From positions 62,001 through 126,000 of the forward strand of contig OZ255841.1 of the NCBI GenBank assembly GCA_965277835.1: a DNA stretch of 64,000 nucleotides, given 5' to 3'. Numbering within the stretch: position 1 is the first letter of the stretch; the number at the start of each line of letters is the position of its first letter. The position numbers were made by a program, and so were the translations under genes. The notes under the pieces were generated by a model. It had not been told where the DNA came from and made no database searches. It saw only the letters and a list, made by a program, of their open reading frames with translations. The stretch comes from Arcticimaribacter sp965277835 (lineage in GTDB: Bacteria > Bacteroidota > Bacteroidia > Flavobacteriales > Flavobacteriaceae). Shown in pieces: positions 19,060 to 29,400 of this stretch.

Positions 19060-21396
19060 ATGAAAGCTAAAATCTCAATAAAGTATTCTTTTCTTATACT
19101 AGTAATAGCATTTTTATTTAGTTCTATTGAGACTTTTGGGCAATACTATAGCGGTAATTGTCATGGTGATAGTTATTATTATGCGGATAACGATGGTGAC
19201 TTTCATGGTACTAATAATTATAGCTCAAACGATGAATATATAGCATTAAGTAAAAAAAGGAATTCTGGTAATAAATTTGAAACCCATGGCAATGTAGGTT
19301 ATGGCTGTTATCAAGGGCGAGGTTGGGTAACAAGTAACGATGATTGCGACGACACTAACCCACTTGTATATCAGATGAGTACATGGTATTATGATGGCGA
19401 TCGTGATGGTGCTGGGAATCCAAACGCTCAACAATTTTGTGGAAGACCTGCGGGTAGTTATTCACGATTTGGAGGAGATAATTGTGATAGTACACCTGGG
19501 GTATCTAACCCATCAAATTGGTATTTAGATGCCGATGGTGATGGTGAGGCGGGTAGTTCTATTTCAGCATCATTTTCTTGTGATCCACCCCCAGCTCCTC
19601 CTTCGCCAGGGAAATACGTAAGTTCTCCAGGTAACGACTGTGATGATAATGATGCTTCAGTAAAAAGCCAATCAACGTGGTATTTAGATGCCGATGGCGA
19701 TGGTGTGGCGGGTAGTTCTAGTCAAGCAGAATCTTTTTGTGGTCTACCTCCAGTTCCCCCCTCACCAGCGCAATACCTAAGCTCTCCAGGCAATGATAAT
19801 TGCGATAGTGTACACGGGGTATCTAACCCATCAAATTGGTATTTAGATGCCGATGGTGATAATGAGGCGGGTAGTTCTAGTCAAGCAATATCTTCTTGTG
19901 GTCCACCTTCAGCTACCTCGCCAGCGCAATACCTAAGTTCTCCAGGTAATGATGATTGTGATAGTGTACATGGAGTATCTAACCCATCAAATTGGTATTA
20001 TGATGATGATAATGATGGAACTGGTGGGCCAAGCGGTCTACAAAATTGCGTAAGACCTGGGGTTAAATATGTATTAACCACAGGAGATAATTGTGATAGT
20101 ACACATGGGGTATATGACCCATCAAATTGGTATTTAGATGATGATGGAGATGGTACTGGCGGTTCAGTCAGTCAAAATTCTTGCGAACCATCGAGTGGTT
20201 ATGTATCCTCTTCAGGAGATGATTGTGATAATGTATATGGAGTATATAGCCCATCAACGTGGTATTTAGATAAAGATGGCGATGGGTTTGGAATAACTAG
20301 CTCTGCCTTAAGACAATGTGCTACACCTACTAAACCTGCTGTGGGTAATTATGTTTCAAAGCATGGTGATCGTGATGATAGCACAAAGTATATCACCAAC
20401 ATACCTCCAATGTATTATTATAAAGATATAGATGGTGATAATTATGGTGATCCTAAAATTTCCTTATATTATAGTCACCCTCCAAAGCATTTTGATCCGA
20501 GTATAACAGTTAGCTATGTACTAGACAATACCGATTGTGATGATACTGATAAATTAATTCACTCAAAAACAGTTTGGTATATAGATCAAGATGGTGACGG
20601 GTTGGGATATAATCCATCGTTATTAAGTACAACAAACTCTTTACGTAATACTCCTAATCTCCATATTCCTTCATCGTCTGTAGTAACTATGGTAATAGGG
20701 TGTTCTCCTCCTTCTTCTACAACATCGTATGTTTTAAATAATAAAGATTATGACGATTCAGAGCTTTTAATTACCACACGACCTCTCTATTTTTACCAAG
20801 ATTTAGATCAAGATACTTTTGGTAACCCTAATGTGTTTTTGTTTCAGAGCAATAAGCCTGTTGGCTATGTACCAGATAATACTGACTGTAATGATAACGA
20901 AATAACAATAAACCCAAGAACCGTATGGTATCCAGATGTAGATGGCGATGGATTTGGGAGTAAGCTAGTTAGTGTAACAGGTTGTGTTCCACCTAGTTCA
21001 AGCAGCCATGTGACCAACACTTTAGACTTTGATGATAGTACGGTTAATATTATAGATATTCCACCTAAGAACTATTACCAAGATTTAGATAGGGATACTT
21101 ATGGCAACCCTAGTGTTTTTTTATATTATAGCAGTAAACCTGTTGGTTATGTGGAAGATAACACCGATTGTAATGATAACGAAATAACAATAAACCCAAA
21201 TACAGTCTGGTATCCAGATATAGATGGTGATGGATTTGGGAGTAAGTTAGTTAGCGTAACAGGGTGTGTTCCACCTACTTCAAGCAATCATGTGACCAAT
21301 TCTTTCGACTTTGATGATGGTACTGTTAATATTACAAATATTCCGCCTAAGAACTATTACCAAGACTTAGATAATGATACTTATGGTAACCCCTAG
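19060..21396 (+). CDS. giant secreted MopE-like metal-binding repeat protein, 5' part before a frameshift
   Basis: A signal peptide (about 1-28, ending ETFGQ) leads into repeats of the MopE 'putative metal-binding motif' type. Each has an aromatic strand with D-x-DGDG-x-G-x, then G-Y-V and a DDCDD/DCNDN acidic cluster, and probably binds calcium or another divalent metal. The first repeats (residues about 30-460) are diverse. From about 20779 on they become a regular 282-base unit. The frame ends at a TAG inside a repeat because of an extra C in the run 21390-21393; all equivalent repeats read three Cs there. The rest continues in the next frame to 26488, so the original product was about 2475 residues. 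Confidence 0.8.
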   Translation: MKAKISIKYSFLILVIAFLFSSIETFGQYYSGNCHGDSYYYADNDGDFHGTNNYSSNDEYIALSKKRNSGNKFETHGNVGYGCYQGRGWVTSNDDCDDTNPLVYQMSTWYYDGDRDGAGNPNAQQFCGRPAGSYSRFGGDNCDSTPGVSNPSNWYLDADGDGEAGSSISASFSCDPPPAPPSPGKYVSSPGNDCDDNDASVKSQSTWYLDADGDGVAGSSSQAESFCGLPPVPPSPAQYLSSPGNDNCDSVHGVSNPSNWYLDADGDNEAGSSSQAISSCGPPSATSPAQYLSSPGNDDCDSVHGVSNPSNWYYDDDNDGTGGPSGLQNCVRPGVKYVLTTGDNCDSTHGVYDPSNWYLDDDGDGTGGSVSQNSCEPSSGYVSSSGDDCDNVYGVYSPSTWYLDKDGDGFGITSSALRQCATPTKPAVGNYVSKHGDRDDSTKYITNIPPMYYYKDIDGDNYGDPKISLYYSHPPKHFDPSITVSYVLDNTDCDDTDKLIHSKTVWYIDQDGDGLGYNPSLLSTTNSLRNTPNLHIPSSSVVTMVIGCSPPSSTTSYVLNNKDYDDSELLITTRPLYFYQDLDQDTFGNPNVFLFQSNKPVGYVPDNTDCNDNEITINPRTVWYPDVDGDGFGSKLVSVTGCVPPSSSSHVTNTLDFDDSTVNIIDIPPKNYYQDLDRDTYGNPSVFLYYSSKPVGYVEDNTDCNDNEITINPNTVWYPDIDGDGFGSKLVSVTGCVPPTSSNHVTNSFDFDDGTVNITNIPPKNYYQDLDNDTYGNP

Positions 21397-24300
21397 TGTG
21401 TTTTTATATTATAGCAGTAAACCTGTTGGTTATGTGGAAGACAATACTGATTGTAATGATAATGAAACAACAATAAACCCAAGAACCGTATGGTATCCAG
21501 ATGTAGATGGTGATGGGTTTGGGAGTAAGCTAGTTAGCGTAACAGGTTGTGTTCCACCTACTACAAGCAGCCATGTAACCAACACTTCAGACTTTGATGA
21601 TGGTACCGTTAATATTACAAACATTCCACCTAAGAACTATTACCAAGACTTAGATAATGATACTTATGGCAACCCTAGTGTGTTTTTATATTACAGCAAT
21701 AAACCTGTTGGTTATGTGGAAGATAATACTGACTGTAATGATAATGAAATAACAATAAACCCAAGAACCAAATGGTATCCAGATGTAGATGGTGATGGAT
21801 TTGGGAGCATGGTAGTTAGTGTAACACAATGTGTTGCGCCTGCTTCAAGGCATGTGACCAACACTTCAGACTTTGATGATGGTACCGTTAATATTACAAA
21901 TATTCCACCTAAGAACTATTACCAAGACTTAGATAATGATACTTATGGCAACCCTAGTGTATTTTTATATTACAGTGAAAAACCTGCTGGATATGTGGAA
22001 GACAATACTGATTGTAATGATAATGAAACAACAATAAACCCAAGAACCGTATGGTATCCAGATGTAGATGGCGATGGATTTGGGAGTAAGACAGTTAGCG
22101 TAACGGGTTGTGTTCCACCTACTTCAAGCAACCATGTGACCAACACTTCAGACTTTGATGATGGTACCGTTAATATTACAAACATTTCACCTAAGAACTA
22201 TTACCAAGACTTAGATAATGATACTTATGGCAACCCTAGTGTGTTTTTATATTACAGTGAAAAACCTGCTGGATATGTGGAAGACAATACTGATTGTAAT
22301 GATAATGAAAGAACAATAAACCCAAGAACCGTATGGTATCCAGATGTAGATGGAGATGGATTTGGGAGTATGGTAGTTAGTGTAACACAATGTGTTGCGC
22401 CTGTATCAAGACATGTGACGAACACTTCAGACTTTGATGATGGTACCGTTAATATTACAAACATTCCACCTAAGAACTATTACCAAGACTTAGATAATGA
22501 TACTTATGGCAACCCTAGTGTGTTTTTATATTACAGTGAAAAACCTGTTGGTTATGTGGAAGACAATACTGATTGTAATGATAATGAAACAACAATAAAC
22601 CCAAGAACCGTATGGTATCCAGATGTAGATGGCGATGGATTTGGGAGTAAGACAGTTAGTGTAACACAATGTGTTGCGCCTGCATCAAGGCATGTGACCA
22701 ACACTTCAGACTTTGATGATGGTACCGTTAATATTACAAATATTCCACCTAAGAACTATTACCAAGATTTAGATAAGGATGGTTATGGTAATCCTAGTGT
22801 GTTTTTATATTACAGTGAAAAACCTGCTGGATATGTGATTAATAATTTAGATTGTAATGATAATGATAAAAAAGTAAATCCTCAAAAAAAATGGTATTTA
22901 GATGGCGATAACGATGGATTAGGAGACTCTAATGCGTTTATTACTTCTTGTGTAACACCCACAGGCTATGTAGATAATAATGGAGACTTGAGTGATAGGA
23001 GTAAGTATATTACTAACTTAGCTACCACTACTTTTTATTATGATAATGACAAAGATGGCTATGGAGATCCACTCAATCCAGGATATTACAGTATTCTTCC
23101 TCCAATGTATAGTATTTTATCGGGAGATTGTAATGATAATGAAAGAACAATAAACCCAGATACAGTCTGGTATGCCGATGTAGATGGAGATGGATTTGGG
23201 AGTAAGACAATTAGTGTAACACAATGTATTGCCCCTACTTCAAGCCATGTGACCAATACTTCAGACTTTGATGATGGTACCGTTAATATTACAAACATTC
23301 CACCTAAGAACTATTACCAAGACTTAGATAATGATGGTTATGGCAACCCTAGTGTTTTTTTATATTATAGCAATAAACCTGTTGGTTATGTACCAGATAA
23401 CACCGATTGTAATGATAATGAAATAACAATAAACCCAAATACAACCTGGTATGCCGATGTAGATGGTGATGGATTTGGGAGTATGGTAGTTAGTGTAACA
23501 CAATGTGTTGCGCCTGCTTCAAGGCATGTGACCAACACTTCAGACTTTGATGATGGTACCGTTAATATTACAAATATTCCACCTAAAAACTATTATCAAG
23601 ACTTAGATAATGATACTTATGGCAACCCTAGTGTATTTTTATATTACAGTGAAAAACCTGCTGGATATGTGGAAGACAATACTGATTGTAATGATAATGA
23701 AATAACAATAAACCCAAGAACCGTATGGTATCCAGATGTAGATGGCGATGGATTTGGGAGCATGGTAGTTAGCGTAACAGGTTGTGTTCCACCTACTTCA
23801 AGCCGCCATGTGACCAACACTTCAGACTTTGATGATGGTACCGTTAATATTACAAATATTCCACCTAAGAACTATTACCAAGACTTAGATAATGATACTT
23901 ATGGCAACCCTAGTGTATTTTTATATTACAGCGAGAAACCTGCTGGATATGTGGAAGACAATACTGATTGTAATGATAATGAAAGAACAATAAACCCAAG
24001 AACCGTATGGCACCCAGATGTAGATAGTGATGGATTTGGGAGTATGGTAGTTAGCGTAACAGGTTGTGTTCCACCTACTTCAAGCAGCCATGTGACGAAC
24101 ACTTCAGACTTTGATGATGGTACCGTTAATATTACAAACATTCCACCTAAGAACTATTACCAAGACTTAGATAATGATACTTATGGCAACCCTAGTGTGT
24201 TTTTATATTACAGTGAAAAACCTGCTGGATATGTGGAAGACAATACTGATTGTAATGATAATGAAACAACAATAAACCCAAGAACCGTATGGTATCCAGA

Positions 24301-24983
24301 TGTAGATGGTGATGGATTTGGGAGTAAGCTAGTTAGCGTAACGGGTTGTGTTCCACCTACTACAAGCAGCCATGTAACCAACACTTCAGACTTTGATGAT
24401 GGTACCGTTAATATTACAAACATTCCACCTAAGAACTATTACCAAGACTTAGATAATGATACTTATGGCAACCCTAGTGTGTTTTTATATTACAGCAATA
24501 AACCTGTTGGTTATGTGGAAGACAATACTGATTGTAATGATAATGAAATAACAATAAACCCAAGAACCAAATGGTATCCAGATGTAGATGGAGATGGATT
24601 TGGGAGTAAGACAGTTAGTGTAACACAATGTGTTGCCCCTGCTTCAAGGCATGTGACCAACACTTCAGACTTTAATGATGGCACAACGGATATCACAAAC
24701 ATTCGACCTCGTGTGTTTTACGAAGACCTAGATAGTGATGGTTATGGTAACCCTAACGTGTCTTTATATTACAGCAATAAACCTGCTGGTTATGTGGAAG
24801 ACGGCACCGATTGTAATGATAATGAAGCAACAATAAATCCAAGAACCATATGGTATCCAGATTTAGATGGCGACGGATTTGGGAGTAAGGTAGTTAGCGT
24901 AATAGGATGTATTCCACCGACTTCAATGCATGTGACGAACACTTCAGACTTTGATGATGGTACAGACAAGATTACTAACAAAC
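20779..24983 (+). repeat. tandem 282/279-base coding repeats
   Basis: Equivalent points (the codons before NYYQDLDNDTYGNP) fall at 20779, 21061, 21343, 21626, 21905, 22187, 22466, 22745, 23300, 23579, 23861, 24143, 24425, 24704 and 24983. Spacing is 282 or 279 bases, except 283 across the frameshift and 555 across two diverged units at 22745-23300. The 93- or 94-residue unit contains two D-rich metal-binding half-units. Many copies are nearly identical in DNA, including silent sites, which implies recent amplification or gene conversion. Confidence 0.92.
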
Positions 24984-26488
24984 CTCCACAGAATTTTTAT
25001 GAAGATTTAGATGGCGACGGCTACGGTAATCCTAGTGTTTCTTTGTTCCAGAGTAATCTACCTATAGGACATGTGTACAATAAAGATGATTGCAATGATT
25101 TAGATACAAAAATTAATCCATTGACACGATGGTTTTTAGATAGTGATAATGATGGATATGGAATACTAGAGAAGTATAAGGATCAATGCACGCAGCCTGC
25201 CAGCCATACATTAAAGCTATTAGACAGAGACGACAGCAATGAGTATATTACTAATATTGCACCTCAATTATTCTTTTATGACGGAGATGGTGATGGGTAT
25301 GGAACCCCTTCTAATAGTGTTAACTACAGTATAGCTCCCCCCAAATATGTTGTTTTAGGCGGCGATTGCGATGACACAAACCCTTTAGTGCATCCGAATA
25401 CATTTTGGTATGCAGATAGAGATGGTGATGGGTATGGTTCTAGCGTGTCTATTAAAGGTTGTACAGCTCCTCCAGGGTTTGTGAACAATAGAGAAGATTT
25501 TGATGATGGCACAACGGATATTACAAACATTAAACCTAGTGTGTTTTATGAAGACAGGGATGGTGATGGCTACGGAAACCCAGAAAGCAGCATATTGGCA
25601 AGTTATAAAACAGTTGGATATGTTGTTGATGGAACTGACTGTAATGATAGAAACGATAGAATACACATATATACAAAATGGTATTTAGATGAGGATGGCG
25701 ATGGTTTTGGGGTAACAGAAACTTTTTTAACACAGTGTACACGACCTTCTGAAAAATATAGTTTGAATTTTGGTGATTGTAATGACGATGACCCTACTAT
25801 TTTACCAGGTGCTTTAGCTCAACTTGTAAACCCTGAAAACACTTTAGGAGATGACTTAACTGATTGTAACAGTGCTGGAAATCCTTCTTCTGATGAAGGT
25901 CCTATTATAAAAGCACCTACTACTGAAGAGCAAAAAGAAGAAAACCCAACTGGGATAATCTATGCAGACCGTGATGGCGATGGTTTTGGAGACCTAGAAG
26001 AATCTTTTCCTTTGGATAAAAGTGTAGAGTTAAACTTTCCGTGGTCTAATAATGGAGATGATGCTTGTCCTAAGAAGAAAGGTTTACCTGAATTTAAAGG
26101 TTGCCCAGAGCCTTTGTCCGTAAGAATGCCTCAGACAGTAAATAGTTACTACCAAGTGGTAAGGATTTTTGAGAGAGATACTTTGAAAACCAAGGAAGAG
26201 ATTATAAAGGAATTTGCTCATATTAGCGACCAAGACATTAACAATATTAGCGTATTTCCAAATCCAACTAAAGGAAAGGTTACGGCAAAATGGGATGTTA
26301 ATGTTGATGACTTTGTAAGTTCAATTCGGGTTTATGGCTATGAGAGCCCTGTGAATTTAACTATGGCTTGGGATGGAGACAGTACATCTGCTACTATAGA
26401 TATTAGTAATGAGTCTAATGGCTTATATTTTGTACAGTATATATTTAAAGACGGACGGGCAGTAACCCGAAAAATAAGAAAAGAATAG
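21374..26488 (+). CDS. giant MopE-like repeat protein, 3' part with T9SS sorting domain
   Basis: This is the continuation of the gene from 19060; the first residues before PSVFLYYSSKP are out-of-frame artefact. It has about 16 more D-rich repeats. Near residue 1540 it has a single TSP3-like DACPKKKGLPEFKGCP, and a final beta domain begins NISVFPNPTKGKVT and ends SNGLYFVQYIF...RKIRKE, the classic type A sorting signal of type IX secretion. The mature protein is therefore expected outside the cell or on its surface. The Rhs gene begins one base after its TAG, so the two are probably translated from one message and may act together. Confidence 0.82.
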   Translation: MILMVTPSVFLYYSSKPVGYVEDNTDCNDNETTINPRTVWYPDVDGDGFGSKLVSVTGCVPPTTSSHVTNTSDFDDGTVNITNIPPKNYYQDLDNDTYGNPSVFLYYSNKPVGYVEDNTDCNDNEITINPRTKWYPDVDGDGFGSMVVSVTQCVAPASRHVTNTSDFDDGTVNITNIPPKNYYQDLDNDTYGNPSVFLYYSEKPAGYVEDNTDCNDNETTINPRTVWYPDVDGDGFGSKTVSVTGCVPPTSSNHVTNTSDFDDGTVNITNISPKNYYQDLDNDTYGNPSVFLYYSEKPAGYVEDNTDCNDNERTINPRTVWYPDVDGDGFGSMVVSVTQCVAPVSRHVTNTSDFDDGTVNITNIPPKNYYQDLDNDTYGNPSVFLYYSEKPVGYVEDNTDCNDNETTINPRTVWYPDVDGDGFGSKTVSVTQCVAPASRHVTNTSDFDDGTVNITNIPPKNYYQDLDKDGYGNPSVFLYYSEKPAGYVINNLDCNDNDKKVNPQKKWYLDGDNDGLGDSNAFITSCVTPTGYVDNNGDLSDRSKYITNLATTTFYYDNDKDGYGDPLNPGYYSILPPMYSILSGDCNDNERTINPDTVWYADVDGDGFGSKTISVTQCIAPTSSHVTNTSDFDDGTVNITNIPPKNYYQDLDNDGYGNPSVFLYYSNKPVGYVPDNTDCNDNEITINPNTTWYADVDGDGFGSMVVSVTQCVAPASRHVTNTSDFDDGTVNITNIPPKNYYQDLDNDTYGNPSVFLYYSEKPAGYVEDNTDCNDNEITINPRTVWYPDVDGDGFGSMVVSVTGCVPPTSSRHVTNTSDFDDGTVNITNIPPKNYYQDLDNDTYGNPSVFLYYSEKPAGYVEDNTDCNDNERTINPRTVWHPDVDSDGFGSMVVSVTGCVPPTSSSHVTNTSDFDDGTVNITNIPPKNYYQDLDNDTYGNPSVFLYYSEKPAGYVEDNTDCNDNETTINPRTVWYPDVDGDGFGSKLVSVTGCVPPTTSSHVTNTSDFDDGTVNITNIPPKNYYQDLDNDTYGNPSVFLYYSNKPVGYVEDNTDCNDNEITINPRTKWYPDVDGDGFGSKTVSVTQCVAPASRHVTNTSDFNDGTTDITNIRPRVFYEDLDSDGYGNPNVSLYYSNKPAGYVEDGTDCNDNEATINPRTIWYPDLDGDGFGSKVVSVIGCIPPTSMHVTNTSDFDDGTDKITNKPPQNFYEDLDGDGYGNPSVSLFQSNLPIGHVYNKDDCNDLDTKINPLTRWFLDSDNDGYGILEKYKDQCTQPASHTLKLLDRDDSNEYITNIAPQLFFYDGDGDGYGTPSNSVNYSIAPPKYVVLGGDCDDTNPLVHPNTFWYADRDGDGYGSSVSIKGCTAPPGFVNNREDFDDGTTDITNIKPSVFYEDRDGDGYGNPESSILASYKTVGYVVDGTDCNDRNDRIHIYTKWYLDEDGDGFGVTETFLTQCTRPSEKYSLNFGDCNDDDPTILPGALAQLVNPENTLGDDLTDCNSAGNPSSDEGPIIKAPTTEEQKEENPTGIIYADRDGDGFGDLEESFPLDKSVELNFPWSNNGDDACPKKKGLPEFKGCPEPLSVRMPQTVNSYYQVVRIFERDTLKTKEEIIKEFAHISDQDINNISVFPNPTKGKVTAKWDVNVDDFVSSIRVYGYESPVNLTMAWDGDSTSATIDISNESNGLYFVQYIFKDGRAVTRKIRKE

Positions 26489-26489
26489 T

Positions 26490-29400
26490 ATGTTGAAGCG
26501 TAGTTTTTATTTTATCGTTTTTTTGTTTTGCACTGCTTTTGTGCAGGGTCAGTCTAATAAACCCACAGCTGTAGGGCGTATGGCTGGGGAGTTGGCTGTA
26601 TCTTCAACGGGGGCAGCGACTTATTTGGTGCCTTTTGTACTTCCACCAGGGGTAAAAGAAGTAGTACCTTCTTTGGCGTTGAGTTACAATAGTCAAGGGG
26701 GTGATGGTATCGCTGGCTGGGGTTGGAATTTAGCAGGGCTTTCTACCATTAGTAGAATTGGAGCTACTCTGCACCACGACGGGTTTATAGACCCTGTAGA
26801 TTTTGATGCACACGATCGCTTTGCACTAGACGGGCAACGCCTTATTCTTACTGAGGGGACTTATGGAGCAGCTGGAAGTGTATATACTACAGAGAACTAT
26901 TCGAATATTAAGATAATATCGAGTAAAGAGGAAACCTCAGGGATAGGAAGAGCTCCTAAAAGTTTTATAGTGTTATACCCCGATGGCTCTAAGGCAGTAT
27001 ATGGAATCGATGAAAGTTCGAGAAACTTACTAGAATGGGCAATAAGCTATTGGGAAGACCCTCAAGGAAATCGTATTGACTATATCTATAAAAAAGATGT
27101 AGACGGTCTTTTACTGATAAATCAAATAGGCTATGGCTCGCAAAAAAAAGGCAACCATCCTAATAGTATTGAATTTTCTTATGAAGGAAGAAATAGTGCT
27201 AAAGGAGGAATAGAAGCTAAATATATAGGTGGGCGTGGTTTTTTACGTACTCAAAAATTAGATGCTGTAGAGATAAAAACCCAAGGTACTTTATATAGAA
27301 GGTATAATTTGAATTATAAACGTACCTCTTCGGGTTTTAGTCAAGTTGAAAACATTACCGAAGAAGTAACCGGAGAAATTAAAAACCCTATAGAGTTCGA
27401 TTATATTGCTCAGCGCGATGTGCCTTCTTTTATTACTTCAAGGCGTGTTAGTGGTTTTTCAGAAAAATTGGGAATAGGAAAAGGGCAACTAATGACGGGA
27501 GATTATAACGGCGACGGATTTATAGATTATATGGTACATAGTACCAACGAACCAGGTACTTATTTTAATATTATTTTGGCTAACCAAAAAGATAATGGAG
27601 AGGTTGAATTGGGATTTCCTATAGAAGTAAAAAGAGAACATAAAAGAGCTTTGAATACGATTTCTCGTGAATTTTTTGTTACAAGTACATCGCAAACAGA
27701 ACTAATGCATGTAGAAAATAAAAATAGTATTACTGTTATTAGAGAAACATTAAATGAAAAAACGCCTTCAAAAGATCAAATAGCATCACAAAAAAGTTTA
27801 ATAGAATTTGTGACACATACCGTAGATGATAGTGGTAGAGTAAGCCGTTATACTAAAAAATGGGATGGAGGCGATGTTAATATTTATATGCCTTCGGATG
27901 AAGGATGTAAAGAAATTTATAATCTTTTTACACCTAAAGACTTTTTAAGTGGAGATTTTAATGGAGACGGCATACAAGATGTATTAATTTATCAGAAAAA
28001 GTATAGCGATGATGTAGATTGTGAGCCTCATAGCGGCGGTGACAGTAGAGGATTGATGTCAACGGAAGAGCTACGCGAGCCGAAGCTATATTTTGTTAAT
28101 TTAAAAAGAGATGTTGCAGATAAGGACTTTGTTGAGCCTTTACCTATTTTGCCTTCTTTAATAAGCCTTTACCAAACAAAAAATAAGATATATACTTTTG
28201 ACCACAATGGCGATGGGAAAACCGATATACTACATTTTATAAGGAATAAAATTATTATTTATTCTTTAAATTCAGATAATACTTGGGAGGTTTTGTCTGA
28301 GAAACGCTATACTTTGAGTACTGCTAGTTCCGAGTTTATTGATTTTAAAATCGGAGGTCTGAACTTAGAAATGCCTATACTTTTTGGAGACTATAATGGC
28401 GATGGAAATTTAGATTTTTTACAACCTCATGCAAAAAACAGTAAATATTGGATTCTTTTTACGTCTACTGGTAAGGGTTTTATAAATGAGGTTTTAAATT
28501 TTCCGTTAGCTTATATCGAAGAAGCAAACAAATTTTATACCCCACAAGATGTAAATGGGGATGGAAAAACCGACCTTATTCACCATCGAAACGGTGATTA
28601 TGGAGTTTTATTAGACATCTATAGCAATACCAATGAGCGTGAGAATAGGTTTACGTTTGTAGAGCAGCTCTCAATTCCTATTGATAATAATCTTCACCTA
28701 AAACAAGGAAATACTATTCCTTTCCCTATAGATTTTAACCATCGATCTCAGCAACGACAATATGGGTTTATAATGGAAGACAGGGTCTATCAAAGAAGTT
28801 TTAGAAACAATCATTCTGAAGAAGTGCTATTGCGAAGCGTGTCGCACCAAGGTATGTTTCAAAGTATACAATACCAGAGTATGAGCGGTGCTAATATAAG
28901 CGCGGTTTATGAAAAAGATGAAAGCCAAATTTATCCTTATATCAACATAAACAATGCCCCTAGTCTTTATTTGGTAAAACAAGTTATCGCTATGGTTGGG
29001 GGACAACAGGCGACTCAAAAATTTAAGTATGGTGGAGCGGTGAGCCATGCGGGAGGATTAGGGTTTTTAGGGTTTATGACCACAGCACGGAGTAATACCT
29101 TTGGAGTCAATGTGCCTGCGCTTTGGAGTGTATCGAAACATGATCCGCAAAGACGTGGGGCGGTAACCGAAAGTTGGACCAGTGAATTTACTTCCCTTAG
29201 CCGACCTACTAGTTATATGCAACGTACCCAGTACGAGTATGACACCTCGTTGTCTGACAAAAAGATTTTCACCAATCTACCGCGTTCGGTAACCACTACC
29301 GATGAGCTTATGGGTTTTCAGACCGTGCAAACGTATGAGTATGATACTTTTAATAACCCCAAGCGTGTATATATTGAAAAAGGATTAAAAGAAATTGCTG

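Noticed and set aside
21374..21400. Programmed ribosomal frameshift
   Set aside because: There is no slippery heptamer or downstream structure beyond the repeat itself, and sister repeats have three Cs; an indel is simpler.
21430..24981. Series of similar 62-71 residue minus-strand frames
   Set aside because: They recur at exactly the 282/279-base period of the plus-strand repeats and are shadows of that coding sequence.
20779..24983. CRISPR or satellite array
   Set aside because: The unit is about 280 bases, fully coding and without short spacers.
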